From contig CAYVFC010000097.1 of assembly GCA_964450715.1 (NCBI GenBank), forward strand, positions 1 to 31,336: a DNA stretch of 31,336 bases, in the 5' to 3' direction. Under the pieces are notes generated by a model, which worked only from the letters and a program-made list of their open reading frames with translations, was not told the origin of the DNA and did no database searches. This DNA is from CAYVFC01 sp964450715. GTDB lineage: Bacteria; Myxococcota_A; Polyangia; Polyangiales; JAFGIB01. How positions within the stretch are numbered: position 1 is the stretch's first letter; each line of letters opens with the position of its first letter. Positions 1-7,308 of the stretch are shown piece after piece. Position numbers and translations under genes: made by a program.

Positions 1-521
1 CGGCGGCGGCGGGCGAAGGAGGAGAGGCCGCGGCGGCGACCGGCGGCTCGAGCGAGGCGGGCACGACCGGCAACGCGGGCGAGGCGGCCGCGGGCGGCGA
101 AAACGGCTCCATTGCGGAGGGCGGAACCACCGGCGGAGACGCGGGCGTCGACTCCGGCGCGCCGTCAGAGGGAGGCTCTCCGGTCCCCGGGCAACCGCCG
201 CCGCTGGCCGAGGACGGCATCTCGCCCTACCAGGTCGAGTGTCGGGGCGATTCCTGGGACTGCGGGCACCAGGATCTCAGGTGCGTGGAGATCCGCATGG
301 AAAGCTCCTCGCCGGGCTTTGTCTGCTCCAACCAGTGCGAGACGGCGGACGATTGCACCCCGTCGCCCCCGGGAGTCCCGGAATCGGACTGCATCCAGTT
401 CACCCACGCCCGGCGCTGCCTGCTGGCCTGTCAGGTCGGTCAAACGTTCTTCGACTGCCCCGGGGGCATGACCTGCTTCACCTACCCGGGCACGGATTTC
501 GGCTACTGCCTGTGGCTGTGA
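1..521 (+). CDS. C-terminal part of a Cys-rich exported protein (5' end outside window)
   Basis: The frame that ends at the TGA at 519-521 is open back to the left edge, so the start is outside the window. The first roughly 60 codons are a low-complexity Gly/Ala/Glu/Thr linker, followed by a Pro-containing stretch and a domain of about 95 residues with 12 cysteines, ending GYCLWL. Linker plus disulfide-rich domain is the usual build of myxobacterial surface lipoproteins; the lipobox would lie upstream, unseen. Function unknown. A 12-bp GC palindrome (522-533) directly follows the stop but has no U-tract, so I do not call it a terminator. Confidence 0.75.
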   Translation, partial: AAAGEGGEAAAATGGSSEAGTTGNAGEAAAGGENGSIAEGGTTGGDAGVDSGAPSEGGSPVPGQPPPLAEDGISPYQVECRGDSWDCGHQDLRCVEIRMESSSPGFVCSNQCETADDCTPSPPGVPESDCIQFTHARRCLLACQVGQTFFDCPGGMTCFTYPGTDFGYCLWL

Positions 522-679
522 CCCGCGCGCGGGCCTGATCGTCCGGGCGGTCGACTCATCCGATGACCGCGGCGACGATTTCCGACCAGGACTTCGCCTG
601 CGCGACGTCAAGAGGGAAGTAATCTCGTTGAAGCCCCGCGTTTCGATCGCGCTCGGCTCGATGTTTTATTGCCTATACG

Positions 680-708
680 TTCCCTCTTCCGCCGAAATGG
701 GGTATAAG
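680..708 (+). promoter_or_regulatory. candidate promoter of the small RNA
   Basis: A TATAAG box at 703-708 lies 17 bp downstream of TTCCCT (680-685), a weak three-of-six match to the -35 consensus. The predicted start, about 715, falls five bases before the first hairpin. The -10 box is good and the -35 box poor, so it is only suggestive. Confidence 0.35.
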
Positions 709-714
709 GACAGT

Positions 715-805
715 CAAAAGGTCCGGGATAGCCCAGCGACCCGGGCCGTTCGGCGGCTCCCCTAGAGGCGTACACCCCCGCCGCCTCGGAGCCGCCGTTT
801 TTTTT
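715..805 (+). ncRNA. candidate small RNA, two hairpins ending in an intrinsic terminator
   Basis: Hairpin 1 pairs 720-727 with 740-747 (eight pairs, one G-U) around a 12-nt loop. Hairpin 2 pairs 751-760 with 788-797 (ten perfect pairs), continues after a four-base bulge as 765-770 with 782-787, and has an 11-nt C-rich loop (771-781). Eight T follow at 798-805. No open frame of interest is inside, and the nearest downstream gene is on the other strand, so this is not simply the end of an mRNA. C-rich loops in bacterial sRNAs often pair with Shine-Dalgarno sequences; that role is inference. I do not recognise a known family. It could also be an orphan terminator of the gene ending at 521. Confidence 0.5.
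751..805 (+). terminator. intrinsic terminator
   Basis: Sixteen paired bases in two blocks (751-760/788-797 and 765-770/782-787) followed directly by eight T at 798-805. This is the strongest terminator-like structure I found in the window. Confidence 0.8.
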
Positions 806-917
806 GCCCTGGCCGTCCGCCGCCCGGACTCGAGCGGATCCCCTTTGCGGATCCGTGGAAGCATGACACTGCCAGGCGGCGAGAAATCGCTGACCGGGAG
901 ATTTTCGCGCCGCCGAC

Positions 918-1207
918 CTACGGCGACTCCCAGGCGCCTATGTCCGGGCCGCTGCCGTTGTAGTCTCCCGGCTCGGCCCGGTTGAGGTCCAGACCCGGGA
1001 TGATGACCGCCTGATCGATCAGGGGGCTGTCCCTCCTAGAATGCGAACCGCGTACGCGCTGCAGTTGCGTATCTCCAGCCCGAAGACCCGTAGCGTGAGC
1101 GAGAGATCGTCGTCCTCCAGATCGGTGGCGGCGTCGGCGTCGGCCCGTGCAATCGAGGAGGTGTTATCAGGGTACGGATTACTCGTGGACGGGGCGGACG
1201 TGTCAAC
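918..1207 (-). pseudogene. remnant of a beta-helix-type surface protein (frameshifted)
   Basis: On the minus strand one frame is open from 1207 to a TGA at 1019 and includes LTLRVFGLEIRNCSAYAVRI. The next frame then continues with LIDQAVIIPGLDLN, and DYNGSGPDIGAWESP before a TAG at 918. Short LxIxNCxA strands and an ending of the type D-I-G-A-x-E are typical of right-handed beta-helix surface proteins; the beta-helix protein at 14584-17546 has DMGAHEY at the matching place. The shift lies between about 1020 and 1045, and no start or signal peptide remains. Calling it a decayed C-terminal fragment is inference from these motifs. Confidence 0.5.
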
Positions 1208-1252
1208 CTAATTGCGCGCCGAAAGCGCGATAAAATAGTTGGGCGCTACAAT

Positions 1253-1774
1253 TTATCTATTTATTTTCTTTTCGATTAGATCGACATACGCCTCGCTGAG
1301 AAGGTCGCCTTCAATAATTCCTAAATCGTCAATTAGTTTATCTACGTCTCTTTTGCCTCGAGATTCCTCTTCGCCTTCGTCCAAGACGGCTTCTAATTCT
1401 AAGAATTCGCCCAATCCTTCGACGGAATCGATGTGTATTCGTGTTCTCCCCGAAAGATATAATAACCTCTTCTTCTTTACGATCGCTCGCACACCAAACG
1501 CTTCGCCCAATATTTCTTTTAGTATATTCGGTTCGTTCGTTCTGCTGATCGAATAGTACGACGTCCTTGGACCGGATTCGTCCGCTCTTCTATAATAAAT
1601 TAGTTCGCCTCTCGAAGAAGAGAATATTCGAAGTTTTAGGCGGCCCGAATCACAAAGAAAAAAGACGTCTTCCTGGTCAATTTCTTCCGGAGGCATTTCG
1701 GTAATCTTTTCGACCATACCGATCGTTCTTTCTCTTTTCCGAAGTTTAGCTTTTATCTCGACGTTTCTCGCCAT
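1253..1774 (-). CDS. CYTH-domain protein (class IV adenylate cyclase / triphosphatase family)
   Basis: This is a 173-residue protein, a normal size for a single CYTH domain. It opens with NVEIKAK, which supplies the charged first strand (E6, K8, K10) of the triphosphate-binding tunnel. Further conserved parts follow: GRLKLRIF, ELIYYRR, a KKKRLLYL strand, TRIHIDSVEGLGEFLELE and a final AYVDLI. Members hydrolyse or cyclise triphosphates (cAMP, thiamine triphosphate, polyphosphate) with metal ions; the substrate cannot be told here. The gene is about 43% GC over 1261-1740 by my count, against about 70% in a sampled line of the neighbouring kinase gene, suggesting acquisition. There is no clear Shine-Dalgarno before the ATG and no partner gene next to it. 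Confidence 0.9.
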   Translation of the reverse strand: MARNVEIKAKLRKRERTIGMVEKITEMPPEEIDQEDVFFLCDSGRLKLRIFSSSRGELIYYRRADESGPRTSYYSISRTNEPNILKEILGEAFGVRAIVKKKRLLYLSGRTRIHIDSVEGLGEFLELEAVLDEGEEESRGKRDVDKLIDDLGIIEGDLLSEAYVDLIEKKINR

Positions 1775-2201
1775 CGTTTACGCCATTTAATTAATGTGGA
1801 CAACAAGGGTATATCACCCGGCAGTGGGAATATCTACGCAGCCCCTCCCGGGCTGCGAATTCCGGCAGGCTCCCGTTATCGGTGCCGACCGGTGCGATCG
1901 GGGCCGCCCCGTATGTGATCGTATAACACCGATAAAGGGAATCGACCTCGGCGGGCAGCACCGGCTCGCACCGCACCTTGCCACTGGCGCGGCCGGGGGT
2001 GTAGGCTTTTATCCAGTTCTTGAGGGCGGAATCGTGAAATCGGGGACCTCAGCGACAGGATTGTGCTTTTCGGCCTCGTATCCGAAGGCGGCGAGGCCCG
2101 GATCTCGCCGGAGGCCGGCCGAGCGTACGCGCGTCCCCGCCGCGGCCGAGCTTCACCCGGCACGGGATCGATAGGGGGGAAGACCAGCGCGGAGCCTTTT
2201 T
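1775..2201. other. gene-poor stretch between divergent genes, with a possible C-terminal remnant
   Basis: The stretch separates the minus-strand CYTH gene from the plus-strand kinase. Minus strand 2048 to 1791 is one open frame of about 85 codons, including ALKNWIKAYTPGRASGK and EFAAREGLRRYSHCRVIYP, which reads like real protein but has no start signal; an in-frame TGA (2051-2049) precedes it. I treat it as a possible decayed C-terminal fragment of unknown type. AGGGGGGAAG at about 2173-2182 lies some 20 bases before the kinase ATG, rather far for its ribosome site. Confidence 0.25.
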
Positions 2202-3680
2202 ATGCCGTTTCTCGCCGGAGTCATCGCCGCCTGGTCGTTCATATACGCGGTTCTATCGGTCTGCGGAGTCGTCGCCTACCTGCGCTTCGGCCGCAACCGC
2301 GACTACCTCGACTTTGCCGCTTTCTGCTGCTTCATGGGCATCTACACCGCGGCCAGCACCGTTTACTACCTGGCGGACGATCTCGAGCAGGCCGTCATGC
2401 CGGGCCGGGTACGACTGGCGGTGCTGCCGCCGGCGGGTATCGCCTTGCTCTACCTGGGCCTGGGCAGGACGGCTCTTTCGAGAAAGACCGTACGCTTGCT
2501 GCTATTCGGCACGGGTTCGTTCGCTCTCTTTTTGTCCGGTACGTGCCTGGCGGGGCTGGCAGTGGACTACGAACGGCCCACCCACGAACAGATCGGATTC
2601 TTTCTCGGTCAAGCGATCGTATACAAGTATAAATTCAGCGTTTTCGGTTACGTGGACAGCATCTTTTCCCTGGGCGCCGCCACGCTGGGGGGAGCACTGC
2701 TGGGAAAGGGCTCGCAAGAGGACAGGGTGGCTCGCAACTTCTTTTACCTGGGGGTCGTCACGCTGAACGCGATCGCGCTCAACGACATTCTCTTCGCCAA
2801 CGACATCATCCGGTCCGTTTACCTGGTCGAGCATGGCCTGTTCTTGATGACGCTCTCGGTCCTGATCGGTCTTCTCAGGGAGTTCGAGCTCTCGCGCCGC
2901 GAGTTGCAGGACAGGACGCTGGAGCTCGGTCGAACTTCTCGACGTCTCGACCGCGCGGTGGACGAAACCCGCAGCCTTCGCCCCCTGGCCGACCTGGGAC
3001 GGCTGTCGGCCAGCCTGGCCCACGAGATCCGCAATCCGCTGGCCGTGCTCTTCAACGTGGCTTCCGCCCTCGGAGGTCGCCGGGGAGCCGAGCGCGACCC
3101 CGAGCAGATGGACATGCTGGTCGCCATGCTTCGACAGGAGACGGAAAAGCTGGCCCGGCTGGTGGACGACCTGCTGCTGTTCTCCCGCTCGCCGCGTTCC
3201 AGCCTGCGGTCGCTCGATGTAGCGCAGCTAGTGCAGTCAGCCCTTTCGGAGGTGCGCGATACGCTTCCGCTCGAGATGCAGGTCGATATCGTCACGGATA
3301 TCCAGCCGGGCATCGAGCCTTTTCTGGGGAGCGCCGGCGGCATGAAACGCGCGCTGGCCAACCTGATCTCCAACGCCATGCAGTCCTCGCGCGGCCGTGG
3401 CCGCGTACGGGTCATCGCCCGGCGCGAACCCGGACCGTCCGGCATGTTGGCGATCGGGGTTCAGGACGAGGCCGGCGGTATTCCGCAGGAGTCGATTGCA
3501 GAGATCTTCGAGCCCTTTTACTCCACGCGTTCCACCGGCGCAGGGCTGGGCCTATCCATCGCTCGGATCATCATCCAGGCACACGGCGGCACGCTCGAAC
3601 TGGAAAACCGTCCCGGCCACGGGGCCACCTTCTGGATGCGCCTACCCGTTGCCGGCAACCGTCTGCCCGCAGAAAAATAG
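2202..3680 (+). CDS. membrane sensor histidine kinase, seven-helix N-terminus
   Basis: The protein has 492 residues. About seven hydrophobic helices fill residues 3-225, with no large periplasmic loop, followed by a coiled-coil linker (226-262), a HisKA domain with the phospho-accepting His at 274 in SLAHEIRNPL, and a HATPase_c domain. The ATPase shows the N box (NLISNAMQSS), G1 (DEAGGI, with Ala where Gly is usual), F box (FEPFYSTR) and G2 (GAGLGLSIA), and should be active. The sensor helices resemble membrane-embedded 7TM-type inputs; the ligand is unknown. No response regulator is adjacent. The 3' end converges on a kinase pseudogene. Confidence 0.9.
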   Translation: MPFLAGVIAAWSFIYAVLSVCGVVAYLRFGRNRDYLDFAAFCCFMGIYTAASTVYYLADDLEQAVMPGRVRLAVLPPAGIALLYLGLGRTALSRKTVRLLLFGTGSFALFLSGTCLAGLAVDYERPTHEQIGFFLGQAIVYKYKFSVFGYVDSIFSLGAATLGGALLGKGSQEDRVARNFFYLGVVTLNAIALNDILFANDIIRSVYLVEHGLFLMTLSVLIGLLREFELSRRELQDRTLELGRTSRRLDRAVDETRSLRPLADLGRLSASLAHEIRNPLAVLFNVASALGGRRGAERDPEQMDMLVAMLRQETEKLARLVDDLLLFSRSPRSSLRSLDVAQLVQSALSEVRDTLPLEMQVDIVTDIQPGIEPFLGSAGGMKRALANLISNAMQSSRGRGRVRVIARREPGPSGMLAIGVQDEAGGIPQESIAEIFEPFYSTRSTGAGLGLSIARIIIQAHGGTLELENRPGHGATFWMRLPVAGNRLPAEK

Positions 3681-3700
3681 CCGGCACTACGGCAGTCGAC

Positions 3701-4260
3701 TTATCGCCTGCTTACTCGTGATAATAAAAGCAGCATGAGCGATAGAGAGCGAATGGAACCCGGAGATACGCGGCGCCGACGGGCCGTTTCGGCCCCGTCC
3801 CTCCCGACCGCCTCCTGTTCGTGGACCGACAAGATAACCCGGATACGAGTGCCCCGTCCCGGCTCGCTTTCGACCTGGATGCGGCGGCCCAGATCTTCCG
3901 CGATGGTCTTGCAGATAGCCAGCCCCGGCCCCGTACCCTCGCCGACGCCCTTGGTGGTAAAGAAGAGATCGAAGATCCGCTCGACGGCTTCCGGTCGCAT
4001 AGATCTCGTGCGCCAGACCAGCGGCCATGCTTCCAAGCGCCGATAGCCGGTCCGCCTGCGCCAGCTTGTTCTGCGCCTCGATGCGTTCGGTCACGTCGCG
4101 GACAAACCCCAGCACGGCCGGCTCGCCCCAGTACGGAATGAAAATCGCAGATACCTCAACCACCCTGTCCCGGCCCTCGGTATCCCGCGCGTGGTAAAAG
4201 GCGGGCGGTCCGACCAGCGTCTCGCGTCGCGGTGAAACTCGGGGTAATTGGCCAGCCTCC
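3701..4260 (-). pseudogene. decayed PAS histidine kinase, internally deleted copy of the kinase at 8200-10215
   Basis: The upstream half reads FYHARDTEGRDRVVEVSAI and on to RLSALGSMAAGLAHEI, closely matching residues about 219-283 of the neighbouring hybrid kinase. At about 4001 it jumps, one frame off, to MRPEAVERIFDLFFTTKGVG, matching residue 448 onward. By alignment about 491 nt are missing, including the N box and half of the ATPase domain. The G2 motif also carries Pro for Leu (GTGPGLAI), the receiver is absent and the N-terminus is broken near 4215. It is non-functional and probably a fairly recent duplicate. Confidence 0.85.
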
Positions 4261-4310
4261 TTACCACGCGCTCTCAGTTCTTACTTCCGGACACAGTAGA
4301 GGACGTCTTG
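4250..4310. repeat. dispersed repeat, copy A
   Basis: Shares an 18-bp exact match (4252-4269) with copy B at 10395-10412, plus TTCCGGACA exactly 33 bases later in both. It lies between the STAS gene and the kinase pseudogene. On the minus strand it overlaps a short frame (about 29 codons, LISGKSVPGTTIV to VLYCVRK) that follows the stop of the STAS gene in the same frame. Confidence 0.6.
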
Positions 4311-4370
4311 TCCTTCCGAGGTCGCCCGCACGATCGTCGTCCCCGGGACCGACTTGCCCGAGATCAGGAT

Positions 4371-5072
4371 TTACTCGGATCTTTCCGAGGTCTTGAAAGG
4401 CACGGGGGCGGTCCCGGGCTGCGGCTCCTGACCTGCTATTTGCATCGCACTTTTCAGCCCGGACTGGAGCGTGCCGCGGGTTACGGTCTCCTTCAGGTCC
4501 ACCCCGAGACGCACGATGGTCCGGGCGTTGTAGCTGCTGACGCCGGTGACAATCACCTCCGCTCCCAGCAACCGGGCCGCCTTTATGGTTTTTAGTAGAT
4601 GATCGGCCACGGCCGTGTCGATTACCGGCACTCCGGTAATGTCTAGGATGATGAACCGTGCCTGGGTGCGCCCGATGGCCTCCAGAACGCTTTCGGCGAC
4701 CTGGTTGGCACGCTTTGTATCCACGTCCCCGATCAGCGGAAGCACCAAGATCCCGTCCCATACCTGCAACACAGGCGTCGACAGTTCCAGGATCGTCCTG
4801 CTCTGGGCCTCGATGGTCGTGACCTTCGTCTGCAGCTCCGCGGTCCGTTCTTCAACCCGTAGCTCGAGCATCTCTTTGGCCTTCCTCTCCTCTCCTATCG
4901 AAGCGGCGAGTTCCTCGGCAACCATATTCAGGCCGTTGATGATAACCTCGAGCTGATCTTCTGCGTCCGAGGTGGAAAGTCGGGCGCCCAAGTCGCCCGA
5001 GGCGAGCCGGGTCAGCATGTCGACAATTTCTTCAAGCCGAGGGTCTTCTTTCTTACTCGCCGGTTCGTTCAT
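4371..5072 (-). CDS. RsbR-like STAS protein (stressosome scaffold type)
   Basis: The product has 233 residues. Residues 11-55 resemble a HAMP-like helical segment, 56-95 form a coiled coil (EERKAKEMLELRVEERTAEL), and 96-212 form a STAS domain with the RsbR signature LSTPVLQVWDGILVLPLIG, then ILDITGVPVIDTAVADHL and VTGVSSYNARTIVRLG. RsbR proteins build stressosomes with RsbS and the kinase RsbT, which phosphorylates their STAS Thr/Ser residues. The usual N-terminal globin-like sensor is replaced by the short HAMP/coiled coil. The start overlaps the previous gene by 20 bp, so translation is probably coupled. No RsbS or RsbT is in the window; the partner may be one of the nearby histidine kinases (inference). 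Confidence 0.88.
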   Translation of the reverse strand: MNEPASKKEDPRLEEIVDMLTRLASGDLGARLSTSDAEDQLEVIINGLNMVAEELAASIGEERKAKEMLELRVEERTAELQTKVTTIEAQSRTILELSTPVLQVWDGILVLPLIGDVDTKRANQVAESVLEAIGRTQARFIILDITGVPVIDTAVADHLLKTIKAARLLGAEVIVTGVSSYNARTIVRLGVDLKETVTRGTLQSGLKSAMQIAGQEPQPGTAPVPFKTSERSE

Positions 5073-5457
5073 TTTGAAACCCTTTCAGCCACGCTATCGC
5101 CTCCTGCTCTGAGGTGAAGAGCCTGGTCGGGTAGGGCGGCTTGTTGAGACCGAGAAAGAAATTACCCATCATCCTGCTGAGAGGAGTTCCGATGACCAGG
5201 GCCAGCGCCAGCTCTACCTCGGCCGCTTTTTCCGATGCATAATAATTGCGAGCATCCCGGGTAATCGATTTCGTATCACTGATATCGATTATAGCCGGTA
5301 ACCTCTTACCGCTGCTCAGCTCGGCCATGGCGGAAATGTTTTCTACAGCGTCTTCCAGCTTCTGTTCCGCGCCTTTTACGACCCGAACTCGTACAATCTG
5401 GTCGTCTCCCAACCAAATCCTGCTCGTCCGTGTCTCGATAGCTCCATCGTCTTTCAT
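5053..5457 (-). CDS. small STAS/SpoIIAA-like protein
   Basis: The product has 134 residues with the pattern of a SpoIIAA-like / STAS-SEC14-type fold: RIWLGDDQIVRVRVVKG, AEQKLEDAVENISAMAEL, RLPAIIDISDTKSITRDAR, then NFFLGLNKPPYPTRLFTS and EAIAWLKGF. Proteins of this type occur beside stress and two-component genes in many bacteria and are thought to act as small partner or regulatory domains; no biochemical role is certain. A GGAGG site five bases before the ATG supports the start. It is the first gene of a two-gene operon with the RsbR-like gene, overlapping by 20 bp. A 12-bp perfect palindrome lies 11 bases before the ATG. Confidence 0.8.
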   Translation of the reverse strand: MKDDGAIETRTSRIWLGDDQIVRVRVVKGAEQKLEDAVENISAMAELSSGKRLPAIIDISDTKSITRDARNYYASEKAAEVELALALVIGTPLSRMMGNFFLGLNKPPYPTRLFTSEQEAIAWLKGFQNERTGE

Positions 5458-5467
5458 GACAGCCTCC

Positions 5468-5479
5468 GAACGTACGTTC
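5468..5479. promoter_or_regulatory. 12-bp perfect palindrome upstream of the STAS operon
   Basis: GAACGTACGTTC is a perfect palindrome immediately upstream of the GGAGG ribosome site of the STAS operon. Its position fits an operator or a translation-blocking structure in the 5' leader. There is no direct evidence of a binding protein. Confidence 0.35.
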
Positions 5480-5782
5480 TATTTTCAGACACTTACACCG
5501 AGGGTATTTTTGAGATGTGCTCTAGTACTATCGGCGACCCGACGCAAGCCGTAGGCGCGCGGGCAGTAGCCAACGGCGCGCGAAACCCCGGCTGCGTCCC
5601 GACACGTGTTCCCCGGATGAAACGTTCGGTTACCGGCGCGGTCGAGGTCTACCATGATAGCACCGTATCAATTACGTTTGTTCAGTAGAGATCTTTCCCG
5701 GCAGTCCGGTGTCATCACCCGTCCCCGAGGGATTGCGGTAGGGACGGCCCTTAGCACATGGGGTCGGGCCGCCCCCCGCGCG

Positions 5783-5815
5783 GATCCCAGCGGGCAGGAT
5801 TACTGCACTGGGCTC
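5783..5815 (-). ncRNA. group II intron domain V
   Basis: The minus strand begins GAGCCCAGTGCAG and ends CTGCCCGCTGGGATC around a five-base loop TAATC. It has the AGC triad at positions 2-4, a two-base CC bulge on the 3' strand and an A-bearing base pair at the foot, as in domain V; one G-A mismatch lies near the base where a G-U wobble is usual. The stop codon of the maturase ORF lies in the loop. Confidence 0.7.
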
Positions 5816-7308
5816 TTGCCTTGGGTACGAGCGGCAAAGCGCTCCCACGGATGAGGGTGGAGTCGTCGCGGCTTTGGGATCCATCTGCTAGCCAAGCGAT
5901 TCATTCGGACCCAGGTCGTCCTATCTCTTTCACTTCGCCGCCGTAGCGCGCGAAGCCATGAGCGGGTGATCTCGGTACGAAATCGGCCAAGCCTACCGAT
6001 GTTCATGGGCACCGCGTGGTATGCAAAGTATCCACGTACAACTGCCTGAAGCCATTTCCCTTGTTGTGGCAAGGGTTGGTGGCGGCGCTTCAGGATTTCC
6101 CTGCGGATCTCCCTCAGCTTCCGACGCATTCGTTTCTTCGAGGTGAGTCGGAGTAGCCGGAATTCCTTGGACCTCGACTTTGCGCAGATGTGCGTAAAGC
6201 CGAGAAAATCAAAGGTTTCCGGTTTTCCCTGCCCGCGTACACGCCGCTGTTGCTCGGCGAATCTGCCGAACCGAATAAGCCGCGTCTTGTCGGGGTGTAC
6301 CTCAAGACCGAAGCGTCCGAGGCGTTGTTGGAGGTCAGTCCTGAATCGGACCGCATCACTCGTGTACTGGAATCCCAGCACGATGTCATCAGCGTATCGC
6401 ACGATGACAACATCGCCTCGAGCGTTGCGCGACCTCCACCTGTGTGCCCAGAGATCGAACACATAGTGGAGGAAGATGTTCGCAAGGAGCGGCGAAATCG
6501 TCGCCCCTTGTGGCGTCCCTTCCACGGTGTCATATCTCTTTCCCTCCTCGAGGATCCCCGCAGCCAACCACTTACGAATCAGCCGAACGATCCTCTTGTC
6601 CGCGATGCGGTGCTCGACGAACTTGACCATCCATTCGTGACTGATGGCGTCGAAAAATCCACGAATGTCGGTGTCAAGCACCCAGTTTACCTTCTTGCTC
6701 ACGATTCCCGTTGCGAGTGCATCCAGCGCATGATGCTGACTGCGACCCGGGCGAAAGCCGTAAGAGAAGCCGAGAAAGTCGACCTCGTATATCGCGTTTA
6801 GCACCTCAACGACCGCCCGTTGGACGATCTTGTCTTCTAGTGCAGCAATACCCAGCGGTCTTTGCTGACCATCAGACTTCGGGATGTATACGCGTTTAGA
6901 GGGCTTCGCTCGATACGCTCCGCGGTGTACTCGTGCGTGTAGGTCCTGAAGGTACAACTCCAGTTCCTGCCCGTACGCATTCCACGTCACACCGTCCACG
7001 CCGGCTGCCGCGTTGCGCCGAAGCGCAAAGTAGGCAGATCGTAGCCGTTCGACGGTAACGTGGTGTAGGAGCGCCGTAAACTGCTCCTTCCTATTCCTTC
7101 GTGCTGCTTTGCGCACACGGTCAAGCGCACTTTGCGCACCGGTTCGGCTCTGTGTCCGTAGTGCGTTTTGCTCCACCGTGTTCCCCTTGGCCGGGCTCCT
7201 TCCCTCCCCCTCCTCCTCAGCCCCTTTGGCGGCTTCGTTCGGAGGGTTCGTCGGTACTACGAGCCCGTCTGACCTCTCCGGATCGTGCGTTGTCGGCTTA
7301 TTGCTCAT
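5800..7308 (-). CDS. ltrA: group II intron reverse transcriptase/maturase
   Basis: The product has 502 residues. It starts with a roughly 60-residue basic leader containing KGNTVEQNALRTQSRTG, common in this intron class. The RT fingers and palm then show GVDGVTW, RPLGIAALEDKIVQ, YGFRPGRS, the TPQG motif (265-268) and the catalytic YADD (305-308). A maturase X domain follows (FLGFTHICAKS, basic helices, WLQAVVRGYFAYHAVP), and the C-terminus is basic without an HNH endonuclease. The protein splices its own intron RNA and copies it into DNA. The TPQG rather than an SQ motif argues against a diversity-generating RT. It lies wholly inside the intron and its last codons overlap domain V. Confidence 0.95.
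   Translation of the reverse strand: MSNKPTTHDPERSDGLVVPTNPPNEAAKGAEEEGEGRSPAKGNTVEQNALRTQSRTGAQSALDRVRKAARRNRKEQFTALLHHVTVERLRSAYFALRRNAAAGVDGVTWNAYGQELELYLQDLHARVHRGAYRAKPSKRVYIPKSDGQQRPLGIAALEDKIVQRAVVEVLNAIYEVDFLGFSYGFRPGRSQHHALDALATGIVSKKVNWVLDTDIRGFFDAISHEWMVKFVEHRIADKRIVRLIRKWLAAGILEEGKRYDTVEGTPQGATISPLLANIFLHYVFDLWAHRWRSRNARGDVVIVRYADDIVLGFQYTSDAVRFRTDLQQRLGRFGLEVHPDKTRLIRFGRFAEQQRRVRGQGKPETFDFLGFTHICAKSRSKEFRLLRLTSKKRMRRKLREIRREILKRRHQPLPQQGKWLQAVVRGYFAYHAVPMNIGRLGRFRTEITRSWLRALRRRSERDRTTWVRMNRLASRWIPKPRRLHPHPWERFAARTQGKSPVQ

Noticed and set aside
522..533. Terminator after the first gene (12-bp GC palindrome)
   Set aside because: It has no U-tract and lies directly after the stop; such palindromes are common in GC-rich DNA.
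720..797. tRNA or a known riboswitch in the small-RNA region
   Set aside because: There is no cloverleaf, no CCA-type end and no conserved core of a riboswitch class that I recognise; no downstream gene is on the same strand.
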